From Blastomussa wellsi (taxonomy: Eukaryota; Cnidaria; Anthozoa; Scleractinia; Plerogyridae): 64,000 bases of DNA. Within the stretch, counting starts at the first letter, position 1. Every line of letters starts with the position of its first letter. The notes beneath the pieces were generated by a model, which saw only the letters and a program-made list of their open reading frames with translations, was not told the DNA's origin and did no database searches. Location of the stretch: positions 29,587,307 to 29,651,306 of the forward strand of contig OX393562.1 of NCBI GenBank assembly GCA_947652115.1, read 5' to 3'. The translations under genes were made by a program, and so were the position numbers. Shown piece by piece: positions 45,616 to 64,000 of this stretch.

Positions 45616-47080
45616 GTGAGTACAGTTTTGCATTATTTCTTTGATTATTGACTTGAAATTGCAACTGACAAGCGCCAACCCGAACGTCGGTGACTGCTGA
45701 GTTTACACTACAGCTTGCATCAATATTGAACAAACTGCAAAAGTTTAAACACAATCATGTTTATTTAAATTAATTATTTCAACCTAGTTTGGCATAAAAA
45801 AATAATTTTTCAATGAGAGACCTGCAGTTGAAATTGTATTTCTAGACTGATTTCTTGAAATGAACATTAGATCTGATGACACTTTTAATTAAAAAGGTAA
45901 AAAACTAAATTTATAATTTAAATTTAAAGGAATATGTATTACACATGCATGTATATACACTGTATTTGTGAAAACGAATCTACAGGCCTTTCTGGATAAA
46001 GCTTGGACTACCTGCTGAGAATTAAAATTTAATGACCTTACCAATGAATTTTTCATCCTGTTTACAGTCAAGCCTCTGCACTTATCTAATCCCTGGAAAT
46101 CTCTTTCTATTTTCATGCTCACTTATTTCCACGAACTGAAGTGGACAGGTCACTTTATTGGCTAATTTTATGTTATAATTGTTACCTCTATTAAACAGTC
46201 ATCTTTGAACATAAACGCATTAAAACATAAAAAATTACCCATTTTCCCTGTTTCCCTTCCACACCCCCCCCCCCCCCGAAGTGCATTATCCCACATGTCC
46301 CATGATGCTTTGACCAGGGTTGCAGTTAGAGCTGAGTTGAAATTTCGAGCATGATTTCCCCTGAATTGTATGACACAAAGTCCTAGTACCAATTAATCAC
46401 ATCAATAATAAATTTCAAGGTTAGAAATTTTTTTAGAACCTCTTGTGTGAACTTGTGTTTTGAGAATCTCTTTTGTGCAAAATTAAGTAGGAAAACAGCA
46501 AGAAAGAACCAATCTAAGTGTATGTGACTGGCACGTGAATGACGCAGGTGTCCAATTACAAGTATCCAATTTGAAGTTGTTCAAATTGGATACCTGTAAT
46601 TGAAAACCCATGTGATCACGCGCCAATTACACGGCAAATAGGCACGCGCAGAACCAATCAAAATTGAGAATTTTGTTGTAGATACCACTATAATTATAAT
46701 AATAATAATACTGAATTCTATTGATTTTCTTTGCCTCTGTCAGAATTTGGAACTTACACCGAAATTTGATAATAATAATAATAATAATAATAGTAATGAT
46801 AATGATAATTATAGCTATGATTATTATTTGATATTTGATGCTACTCTAATTTGACTTCACTTTATTGCAGATCACTGGAGATAAATTTGATCAGATTCTG
46901 GAAAACAAAGAATCCACGTATTATGAGACAATGTATGCCTTGTTAGACTCAGTGAGTCCAGGATACACTCGGTCATTTGGTGACGCACTGATACAGAAAC
47001 TGTCCTCGCTGCAAGAACATGTTAGTGAAGATGCTTCAGAGATGCCTGACGAAGCTTCTGATAAAACTGTATCATCATGA
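45433..47080 (+). CDS. GSKIP: GSK3-beta interaction protein (two coding exons)
   Basis: The spliced product of 130 residues closely follows GSKIP/DUF727 proteins (about 139 in human). GSKIP binds and inhibits GSK3-beta through its C-terminal part and anchors PKA RII subunits through an N-terminal amphipathic helix, linking Wnt and cAMP signalling in the cytoplasm. Seen here: acidic start MEEEEIDFKVEAELVIKDIG (the helix region), AxVYLNVxTKE, then the family core FDQILENKESTYYETMYALL and DSVSPGYTRSFGDALIQKL. Both halves meet in phase 0. It is head-to-head with the zinc-finger gene on the minus strand. A polyadenylation signal candidate is at 47789. Confidence 0.93.
46871..47080 (+). CDS. GSKIP: GSKIP exon 2
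   Basis: After TTTATTGCAG it encodes ITGDKFDQILENKESTYYET onward, with the conserved YSLLDxxSPxYxxxFGxxLxxxL pattern that forms the GSK3-binding segment, and ends DKTVSS before TGA. Confidence 0.93.
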   Translation: MTGDKFDQILENKESTYYETMYALLDSVSPGYTRSFGDALIQKLSSLQEHVSEDASEMPDEASDKTVSS

Positions 47081-47560
47081 CAGCATGTCTTAAAATGGTC
47101 ATGTGACAGTTTAAGCTGACAGTGTGTGTTTTTAGATCTTTATAATCTTACAGGGAAATAGATTTATTTGAAGATCTAGGCTGTAAATTATGTACTATAG
47201 TATACTGTTATCTAGTCATTATTGTGGACATTATTTAATACTTAAGAGAATTTAATTTAAAGTTCAGCTTGATGTGCATCCTCATAGTGACAATCACAGA
47301 CAAAGCAAAATTACTATTTGATTTTTTTGTTTGATACATTAGTTGTTTAAGTTTTTATTATTTTATTAGTAGTATTTGCTTGTGAATGTTTTTTAACAAG
47401 CTTCATTCTGTTGAATGTATTTTAATATTATAAAATTAATAGTAGATTTACTTGCATTTGCTGTAGTCAGGGCCACAATGTTGCCATTAATGTATCCATT
47501 GACTTTCCTTATAATCCTAAAGACCTAGAACAAGTGGGGTGTATACTTTGAAAAACAGAC

Positions 47561-47647
47561 AGTTTAATCACATTTCCAAACAGCAAGAAGAGAGTTAAAA
47601 ATATGACATACAGCAGACTTCTAGGTGTTTGGAAATGTGATTAAACT
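47561..47647. repeat. Inverted repeat in GSKIP 3' UTR
   Basis: AGTTTAATCACATTTCCAAA at 47561 pairs perfectly with TTTGGAAATGTGATTAAACT ending at 47647, separated by about 45 bases. If transcribed it would form a 21-bp stem. Confidence 0.85.
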
Positions 47648-47788
47648 AGGGGAAGAAATGTTCTTGTTATTTAATCTCACTAACAAAACTTGAAAATTTA
47701 ATTCTCTGTTATTTTCATTCAACTGATTGGAAGTTTAGGTAATTTTCAATACAGTAATTTTCCATTCAATTTCTTAATTTTTTTAAAA

Positions 47789-47794
47789 AATAAA
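47789..47794 (+). terminator. Candidate polyadenylation signal of GSKIP
   Basis: AATAAA about 710 bases after the stop, followed by T/GT-rich sequence (TTTATAATGACTTATGTTTG). Confidence 0.4.
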
Positions 47795-47959
47795 GGGTAT
47801 CCCAGTCATGTTTATAATGACTTATGTTTGTATTTAAAGATATCTTTTGTGCAAGTCAAATATTTGTAGTTTATATTTTGTTATTTACATGTAAATAGTT
47901 TTCATGAAAATCGTGTGTGTTCGTTTCTTCACATAACATTTTATAAATACAGTATTGTC

Positions 47960-48140
47960 TTACAGTGCCCCTGAGACGAAATTGGTGGTATTTTTTTTAT
48001 TTTCGTGTTCAGTGCGACTTTCTTAATCATCTTGCCAAATTTCAATCCATTCTCATAATTTTTATACCTTTATTTCCAAAAATGTACGGCCGCCATTAAT
48101 TTTCCTTGTTCTAAGCCTTGGTTGCGATTCGGAGAAATCA
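47960..48140 (+). repeat. Third copy of the tRNA-His composite end sequence
   Basis: Contains CATCTTGCCAAATTTCAATC, CATTCTCATAATTTTTATAC and TACGGCCGCCATTAATTTTC, parallel to the left arm at 21.42 kb. No tRNA or unit sequence is attached, so it may be a solo end. Confidence 0.55.
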
Positions 48141-49038
48141 AGAAGTCAAAGCCTCAAAAATACCTAACTTGTGAAAATCAAATAAAGATCAACAAAAACT
48201 TTGGAATCATTTTTCATGCAATTTCGTATGCTGATTGTCATAATTACAACCCGTGAGGAACTTTTTGAAAAAAGCGCTTTTTTGAGCTAAATCTGCTCCC
48301 AAATACTCAAAACTTCCTTTGTAACATGAAACCTTTTCCTTTTTCTCCTTTTCTTATCGTTTTGCTGCTGTTGTTGACCTTCTACTGGGCTTGCCTTTAG
48401 TCCAAAAATTCCCGCAAGCAAGCGTCATCCAAACAGGAAATTCGTGCCATGGAGTAGCCAAGGGTAGTTGAGGCAATTTTTCCTCGGCGTTTATCACTCG
48501 AATTTCTAAACATTCCCGTGTGTATTTCGTGCTCAATTAACTCCGGCAGTCTGACCTGGGTATCATTGGAAAGATCTTTTCGTCCGGCAGAGATTCAGTA
48601 TAAGTGATGCCTTTTGGTGAAACATGATGACGTCAGAAGCGGAACAAAGGGCAATGTTTTGGCCGGCACGGGCGCCAATGGTTTAAGGTAACGTTTCTTT
48701 ACCGACACTCACTGGACTTCCAGGGATTAATTTGCTACAATTGTCAGTTGAGTTAAGTACAAGGGACGTTGGGCGAAAACATTTTGACATTAAAACTACG
48801 TTCAGTTACCCGCATTGACAAATGGCTCAGTTTTAACTTTTCAAACTCAGTTCGATTTGTGGAGTGAAAGAAACGAACATCTACAAAGCGACACACAAGA
48901 GCTGTCAGATTTAATAAGTTTTAATACAACATTAGTAATAAATTAAAGAATGTCCAACAGTAGCAATTAAGCATATACGGTTTATATGCGAATGCAGCCA
49001 TAACACTACTGGAACAAAGACCTGAAAAGAAAATTTAA

Positions 49039-49112
49039 GGCTTTGAACGGGATTCGAACCCACGGACTCTGCGTTACCGGTGCAGTGCTCTACCAACTGA
49101 GCTTTCAAAGCC
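49039..49112 (-). tRNA. tRNA-Thr(GGT)-like sequence, left arm
   Basis: 74 bases with acceptor GGCTTTGA, D-arm AGCTCAGTTGGTAGAGC, anticodon region CTGCACCGGTAACGCAG and T-arm GGGTTCGAATCCC. The loop gives GGT with C at position 33. It is likely a tRNA-derived repeat; transcription by polymerase III is possible because both boxes are intact. Confidence 0.55.
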
Positions 49113-49188
49113 ACATGAGAGCGGCCGTATGTGGGTTAGCCCTTAAAGTGGACGAAATACCTGGCGGGGTATGGTAAATAACAAATGT

Positions 49189-49262
49189 GGCTTTGATAGC
49201 TCAGTTGGTAGAGCACTGCACCGGTAACGCAGAGTCCGTGGGTTCGAATGACGTTCAAAGCC
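49189..49262 (+). tRNA. tRNA-Thr(GGT)-like sequence, right arm
   Basis: Nearly the same as the left-arm copy, but the T-stem reads TTCGAATGACG instead of TTCGAATCCCG, breaking the T-stem and the end of the B-box. It looks like the decayed member of the pair. Confidence 0.5.
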
Positions 49263-49901
49263 TGAAATTTTCTTTTCAGATTTTTGTTCAAGTAGTTTTA
49301 TGGCTGCATTCGCATATAAACCGTAACAACATTAGTAGTTAAGGTACGAAAACAAAGTTGTCCCTCAAAAATTGACAGTTTAAAAATTAGTTTTGTCTCC
49401 GAGACAATTCCTATTTTGTCTGCTACTGCAGACTGGCCTGATATCGAGGAGGGTGAACAGGGGAACGCGAATCCGCCAATCTTTGTTATTTGTTTTTCCA
49501 AATCCGTCAATTCGCCATTATTTTCGACGGTAGATGTTGTTGTGATGACAATTTTTCAAGAGGTTTCGTTTCATTGCTTCTTTTGTTGGCAGTTATAATG
49601 TAAAGCGCTGGTTTGGGTCTTGTCCAAACGGAAAATGGTCAAAACGATAACACCGAGACAAAGGCCAAGGCCACGATCCCAACTTCATGGCAAGTAGAGT
49701 CCGGAATCCGAGATAAAATTATCAGTTAATCCGTGATCCACTGCATTTTCGAAATCCGCGAATCCGCTTAATTTTCGCTGAAATCCGCAATCCGTGTACT
49801 TTTTAAGGCTAGATCCGTTGATCCGCGAACCTATTCACTCCCCTCCTTACCTCAGGAACCAAATAAAACCATGATGCACTGCGAACACAAAGGAACCATA
49901 T

Positions 49902-50204
49902 AACAATTATTCCATGAGCCCGCGTTGGATATGAAGTGATAAAATAACTAACGAGCGCGTAGCGCGAGTTGGTTATAATCACTTCATATCCAACAAGGGC
50001 GAATGGAATAATTGTTTTAGTAAATTCTCAAACCATATCTCTTGAATTTTTGTGGGAGACAGCTCCTGAAACCTGCCAGTGTCGGCCATTATAGAGGGCT
50101 GAAGTTTTCCATATGACGTAAAACTCCGACTATTGGCTCATAGTCGGAGTTTTTTAGCCAATCAAAAAGCTAGAAATGCAATAGTCGGAGCTGAGAATAT
50201 ACTA
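49902..50204 (-). mobile_element. Repeat element with internal palindrome, copy 2 (inverted)
   Basis: Reverse-orientation copy of the element at 38585-38898: AACAATTATTCCATGAGCCC, the TTGGATATGAAGTGAT palindrome and the final GGAGCTGAGAATATACT. The central part between TTCTCAAACC and GACGTAAAACTCC differs from copy 1. Confidence 0.8.
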
Positions 50205-50224
50205 AAATGCAACACATTCAGGTT

Positions 50225-50640
50225 CCGTTCACTTTTTTGTTACGGATACGGCTTTCGTCCACACGTATCCGATGAACTTTTTGAAAACGATCTCCAGAGT
50301 GGAATTTTTTGAAAACGCCGTTTTCGTTTTTCCGTGTGGACGGGCGGAAACGGAACTTTTCGAAAACGATGACGTATATATCAGTATTGGATCCAGCCCA
50401 CCCGCACGGAAGGAAATGGCACCACGTGGCTTCCCTTCCTATCTTGCGGGCTCATTTTGCCGGTGAATGCGCATGCACCGTCACCGGTGTCTGCGTTTTC
50501 TAATCTTTTCAGCGTTTTCGTGTGGAGGAGTGCAAACGATATGAAAACGCTACGTGTGGACGCGATTTTTATTGAAAACGGAGAAAAGTTGCGTTTCCAA
50601 GCGAAAACAGATACGTGTGGACGAGGCCTCACACAATAGC
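50225..50640. mobile_element. Non-autonomous repeat rich in CGTGTGGACG/AAAACG motifs
   Basis: CGTCCACACGTATCC near the left and GATACGTGTGGACGAGGC at the right are inverted, with several internal GAAAACG and CGTTTTCG copies. Common style for small DNA transposon derivatives. Open frames here are repeat artefacts. Confidence 0.6.
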
Positions 50641-51409
50641 AGCTGTTGAGGCGAGAAGCGTTGCATGACGACCAATAACGGTAACGTAGGAGACTAGGAT
50701 TTGCCTCAAAATCGCCGAAACTCTGATCATTTAATGTTTTGGCCAAGTTAAATACAGCAAGCCCTTGTTGCAGCTTGGAAAAAACACCCAATTTCTTCCA
50801 ATTTTTTAAAAACTTTTCTTGATTTTCCATACTTTTTCCAGGTCTGGAAAATGTCTTAGAAAATTTCAAGACTCTTAACGAACCCTGGGTCCTATTTCCA
50901 TTGATCCCCAGTGAGAAATTTCAATAACAAACCGCACACAAACTCGCAGTCATTAATTTATTTCTCAGCTCTTCACAATCTGGCTTTACAGCATACACTA
51001 ATTCTCACTACAAAATTCCTATATTCAATACTACAGTACTATATTCAATTTTAATAAAATTCCAATTACCGGCATTCACTATCATCTGAAGAACATGTAT
51101 CACATACGGTAGTCTTAATCATCAAAAACAACTTTTCGCGGGAATGTCTCTTAAGTCATCGTAGCTTTGATCTCATCCTATTTTTCTTAGCCTACAAAAA
51201 AAATTTATTACTCTACTTTTAGTTTTCTGCGTGCTTTAATAGAGCAGGTTACCATTGCTCTAGAAGTAAATTCATAATCCTTGCTTTCGTTTGTTTGTTC
51301 AACACAGCATGCTCGGCAGAGAAATGCTTTTGTCATCGATCAGCTGACAAAGTGGAGAAACACAACTATCAAATACCACGATTTGGCTCGCCCAACTTTC
51401 CCGCACTAT

Positions 51410-51505
51410 AATTTGGTTTTATCAACTGGGTTGATAATGTCAATTGGCCACCGTAAAGAGATTCAAGAGCTGACGTTTCGAGCGTTAGCCCTTCGTCGCA
51501 CTAAC
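51410..51505 (-). mobile_element. Penelope-like 3' fragment, short solo copy
   Basis: Contains TTTTATCAACTGGGTTGATA, CAATTGGCCACCGTAAAGAG and the minus-strand GACGAAGGGCTAACGCTCGA, AACGTCAGC (51500 to 51470). Matches the fragments at 22.49 and 34.40 kb. Confidence 0.65.
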
Positions 51506-52487
51506 TTTTTAGACGTTCTCTGGATTCGTCACGCATTCTTCCATTATGTGATGGTCACGAACGTTTCGGTAGGAGGCTACAGGTTTTTCTTGTCTGAGGC
51601 GCATCAAGAACCTGTAGAGACTGGCTGTCTGATGTCTTCGCTTGTGCGTAGGCGACAGAGAATGTTTTTTAATTAGTAAATGATTACCTTCGTCTTATGG
51701 GGTTTGTAAGGTTGACGATTTGATTTTACGGTTTGCTTAAATGTTAAAAATGTCTTTTCAGGGAGAAGATTTATACAGATGCCATCACTATAATCACACA
51801 ACACTTTCTACTTGGAGACACAATATTCACGTCACCTTACGTTATGAGTACAGCTTTAGCTGGATGACAGTAAATGAGAAATTCTCTCAAAAATCATATT
51901 AAAATTACTTTTATACCACAATTTTTTCAAGATTTTATACCAAAGTCACCTTCATGATCGCGTTCAATTTTATAACCCGACAACTTTCCGTTTCCAGCTT
52001 TTCACCCCACTATATATTGAGGCCGCTTAAATTATTTTCAACTATTTGCATTTGTCTTATGTGCTAAGGGCACGAGAAAAGAGCTTGTTTCACTTGTCTT
52101 TAAAAAAGCAAGGTTCCGTCACGTGGAGTGATAGGAAATGGTTACTTCTTAAGCCCCAAATGAAGAGTCCTTCTGAGCGGCGTCACACCCGGCCAAAGGC
52201 CTCTGAAACATATATCACAATACATTTTTAGTAAACTAGAACTTTACCATATAAATACTAACGCTTTGTTAGTAATATCGTTTTGTAAGTACTTTCCTAT
52301 TTTAAATAGTGTTAAAATATTGTATTGTAGGCAGTTTGTATCGTGTTTGTAAGGAGGGGGCTTAATAGAGAGGGGATGCTTATTAAAAAATGAAATTCAA
52401 GGTAAAGTCTGCATACGAGCTTAGTGGCCCACTGATCAGGCTGGAGCTTATCCCGCGGGGCTAACGTATCATGGAAGTATTTCTACT

Positions 52488-52687
52488 CCCGCCTGGAGGG
52501 GATGCTAGTCGATCGCAGGGCTACCCCCAGCATCAAATTTGCCGGTACCCATTTATACCCAAGGGGGGCACTATGAGAATAAAGTGTCTTGCCAAGAACA
52601 CAACGCAGTGCCCCGGCGCCGAAGCTCAAACCTGGACCATTCTATCAGGAGTCCAACGAACTAACCATTAGACCACCGCGTCTGCCA
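52488..52687 (-). mobile_element. tRNA-derived SINE copy
   Basis: Minus strand: GCGGTGGTCTAATGGTTAGT (A-box), GGTCCAGGTTTGAGC (B-box-like), then GGGGCACTGCGTTGTG, TTCTTGGCAAGACACTTTAT and the TATAAATGGGTACCGG tail. The body resembles a conserved animal SINE domain. Which named domain I cannot assign with certainty. Confidence 0.7.
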
Positions 52688-52786
52688 TTGAAATTCAAGA
52701 CGGGGCCTTTATAATAGAGACGGGCTTGAAAGAAAGAGGGGACTGGGCTTAATAGAGCTTTAAATGTTAATTTACATTTTACTCAC

Positions 52787-61441
<8,655 letters not shown>

Positions 61442-61483
61442 CTTTCTTTTGAATCACCCAACGATTCCTCATTCACCCAGTCT

Positions 61484-61581
61484 CCTACGCAGGCGTTATT
61501 AGGAGATTGCGTTACACTTGTCCCCGCTAACGCGTTAGTGGGGACAAGTGGTAACGCAATCCCCTAATAACGCCTGCGGAG
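61484..61581. mobile_element. 98-bp near-perfect palindromic element next to SQOR start
   Basis: CCTACGCAGGCGTTATTAGG at the left and CCTAATAACGCCTGCGGAGG at the right pair, continuing through GATTGCGTTAC and ACTTGTCCCC to the centre CTAACGCGTTAG. It starts 43 bases upstream of the SQOR ATG, so it lies in the promoter or 5' UTR. Confidence 0.88.
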
Positions 61582-61963
61582 GCTATCATTCACCAAAACC
61601 TTCATCTGGGTGACGTAGCATTGTCGGGGTGGGGTAAGTAGGACGCATAAAATTCCTGCCCTGTACCTCCCCTCCCTCAACACTCTTTTCAAAAGAGCTT
61701 TCCTCTGAGTGATGTAGCAGCTATCCTAAGGTGCCTTCTGATTGGCTTATTGGTTATTCCTTTGTTTTACTTTACAATGTTGTGTTGTTTCATGTGTATT
61801 TGGTTATTCGGTTGTTGATTAAAATATACAAAATAGAAATTGTATTTTTTGGTTGCGAGTCCTTTTCTTCTCTCCTACACAAAGAGGGAGACGGAGAGGG
61901 AGAGAGTGGGAGGAAGGGACAAATACACCGGAGCAGACACACATAGGACTAAACAGACACAAA

Positions 61964-61966
<3 letters not shown>

Positions 61967-62024
<58 letters not shown>

Positions 62025-62036
62025 GGGGGGGGGGGG
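61967..62036 (+). repeat. (AG)n then (G)n run
   Basis: About 23 AG dinucleotides followed by about 23 G. Possibly a polymerase-slippage hotspot. Assembly length may be unreliable. Apparent Arg/Glu or Leu/Ser-rich frames are artefacts. Confidence 0.95.
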
Positions 62037-62099
62037 TCACTGCAAAGATAAGTTTGCAATAATGAAAATAGCCGTGCTCAATGTAACCTTACCTGTTTT

Positions 62100-63880
62100 T
62101 TTTTAAGGTTTTTTATTTTTTGGTACTATTTACAAATTATTTCTGCATGAAAGTACATTACAAGAAGGAAACATAAGCGAACTAAATTACACAAATAATA
62201 AAAAATAGAATGTGCGCAGTGACCAAAGTAGCATAAGCTTTCGAGTTGGTCACTGCCACAGGTATACAATACATATGTTACATCATTAAAAAATACATAA
62301 ATTAATAACACTTAAATATGGACAGACTACACTTAAGAGACAGATTGAGTATTTAAAAGATACATTTTGTATTGTATGTAGAAACGGTTAAAAGAAAGCT
62401 TTTTTACTTCTGCTACAAAAGAAAACGTAGTAGCACCATAATTGTTACTTATACTTGGTCTAAAAATATTAAAATTAGTTGCAAATCTGGTATTATATCT
62501 AAAGACCTCAGAAGCTAGTGTAAGAGTTCCAGAAAATATTGCTGGGATCTTTAAAAGTTCAATTGAATTGTAATAGAATGTTGTTTTAAGCAGTTATATT
62601 TCTAGGAATTGGTAAATAAAATAACGTCAATGATCTGGCATTGTGACTGTGTTAGAACTTCATAAGTTTTTAAGGGGCTGAATTGTTTTGCATCTCCAAG
62701 AACAACAACTGGCGTCTTGTAACTTTTGGTGGGGGTGTGCCGCCCGGGTCGCCAAATCCTTACCCTATTTCAAACCAATACATGCCATTTTCCACACCCA
62801 TTTTCAGAACTGGCCTTGAAAAAATACACCCGTTTTACACCCGCAAGGTAAAATTTAGCTGGAATTATATATTTTATATATTTCTCTTTCTCTCTCATCA
62901 GTTACTCGTTCCAGTAACTGATAAGAAAAATATGTTTATAAGCTTTCGTAAATGTTCCCCCCAAAACCATACCCAATTTCAGACCATAAAAGTACCCGTT
63001 TTCAGACCAAAACGGCTCAAAAACCATACCCTTTAGGGCGGTACATACCTATACCTAATATAGGGGAGTACCCTTGCCGGTGTTAAAGGGACCCTGTCAC
63101 GAGTATAACTCCAAAAATGCAACAGCTCTAAAACGTGTTTACACTAACGGAAACCTACAAACAGTTGATAGGAACAGGAGCGTGAGATCTCAACTTGAAA
63201 AGGTCAGGCTGACTTTTGTTCTGTTCTTGTGATTTTGAAAAATTGATTAAAACTATTTACGGTCACTCTTTTTCTTAAACAATTTACTTGATATCCATCT
63301 CTTGATGTTCTAGGAGCAATTACTGTACATATGAAGAATGAACGTACATTGTTGCACGGCAGCCGTTCCACACAAATAACAGGCTCTGAAAAATTAAAAC
63401 ATTTCATTTCATTTTTGATTCCATCTCTGACACAATGTTTGCCATATAGATTCGTTACTAAATTAGAAAGTGATGAGGGAGTCTATAGGAAAGCCAAAAA
63501 TGCTCGAAGCTATAGATTCATTTTAAGCTGAGGTCAAATGCAAAGAAGAAATAAAATTAAACAGTGTTTTTGTTAGAAGGATAATTTGCCACTAATGTTT
63601 TGTTAACTGAAAACAGAAGAAAGATTTACTTCGTGTGTTCTATCGAAAAGTTAAGACTGAATAAAAGTTAGGTGCAAAATCGAATGCGTAACTACCACTC
63701 CCCTTCCTCTCGAGGTGTAATGTCTGGCAAATGTATATGATGGAATTTGACCAGATTTCCAGCAACGACTGTCCGGGTGTAACAATTAACCAATAACAGA
63801 AAAGCATGCCACGCTTTGGACAAGCTATGAATAAAACTTTTTTTTTTCATTTCAATAGCCTCCACATAAGTGGTTTTCTT
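62100..63880. other. Intergenic repeat-bearing sequence
   Basis: No exon I can support. 62690-63060 holds a degenerate tandem series of CCATACCC.NTTTCAGACC-type motifs. The remainder is AT-rich without recognisable features. Confidence 0.5.
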
Positions 63881-63931
63881 ACGGTTCCGTGGCATTGCGA
63901 CCAGTCAAGAGAAATTTTCACCAATTCAAAA

Positions 63932-63961
63932 ATGTTCAGCTCTGAAGATAATTGCCCTGAG
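63932..63961 (+). CDS. Possible first coding exon of a gene running off the window
   Basis: ATG opens MFSSEDNCPE, followed at once by GTAAGAC, a good donor. There is no downstream exon in the window to confirm it. On the other strand an ATG at 63895 (MPRN) is followed by GTAAGAAAAC, making a possible divergent promoter. Confidence 0.25.
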
Positions 63962-64000
63962 GTAAGACAAGTTTTACAATCTCTCATTCACTGGTCAGTC

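Larger units (their letters stand above)
48974..49325. repeat. Inverted repeat carrying two tRNA-Thr-like sequences
   Basis: ACGGTTTATATGCGAATGCA, then GCCATAA, opens the left arm and recurs inverted at the right end (49300-49325). The arms of about 140 bp each hold one tRNA-like copy and are separated by about 75 bp. Arm identity is high, with scattered changes. Confidence 0.9.

Noticed and set aside
48354..48536. 60-codon minus-strand frame with balanced composition
   Set aside because: It looks somewhat protein-like but has no partner exon, recognised motif or splice support.
50381..50869. 162-codon minus-strand frame
   Set aside because: It overlaps a repeat with many GAAAACG/CGTTTTC motifs, and the predicted product has no family features.
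51281..51676. 131-codon plus-strand frame
   Set aside because: Its centre is the Penelope-like fragment read in a non-coding frame, and the flanks show no protein similarity that I recognise.
61819..62106. Pro/Leu/Ser-rich and Arg/Glu/Gly-rich frames
   Set aside because: They translate the (AG)n and (G)n runs and have no other support.

Overview
The window looks like nuclear DNA of an anthozoan cnidarian, most likely a stony coral. It is AT-rich, its genes have short exons and kilobase introns with GT..AG borders, and it contains a Penelope-type retroelement with a GIY-YIG nuclease, tRNA-derived SINEs and many small foldback (MITE-like) elements. The taxon is inferred from gene style and repeat content, not from a marker gene.

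Layout. 1-5660: no supported gene. 5662-18619 (+): an alpha-type nicotinic acetylcholine receptor subunit, with three alternative signal-peptide first exons (5.7, 6.9 and 10.7 kb) that share one splice phase and six common downstream exons. Its introns hold a SINE, an 11-copy array of 83-bp perfect hairpins, a tRNA-Thr-like sequence and a SINE split by a foldback element. 21.36-32.03 kb: a composite repeat of four near-identical 2.53-2.55 kb tandem units, each with one tRNA-His(GTG) gene, two large imperfect palindromes and a Penelope-like 3' fragment, flanked by inverted arms. 34821-44100 (-): a multi-exon gene with basic, acidic and UBP-like zinc-finger segments that I cannot name. 44155-44990 (+): a truncated Penelope-like element with a decayed hammerhead-like motif. 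45433-47080 (+): GSKIP in two exons. 48.97-49.33 kb: a palindrome with two tRNA-Thr-like sequences. 52787-61441 (-): mitochondrial sulfide:quinone oxidoreductase (SQOR), eight exons. About 63.9 kb: a possible divergent pair of gene starts.

The four protein genes have unrelated roles: ligand-gated cation channel, GSK3/PKA scaffold, sulfide oxidation and a putative zinc-binding protein. No operon-like logic is expected. The least ordinary parts are the tRNA-His tandem composite, the intronic hairpin array, the three alternative signal-peptide exons of the receptor, and the hammerhead-like motifs of the Penelope-related repeats. All exon borders were placed by hand from splice signals, reading-frame continuity and remembered family sequence. 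No database search or transcript evidence was available.
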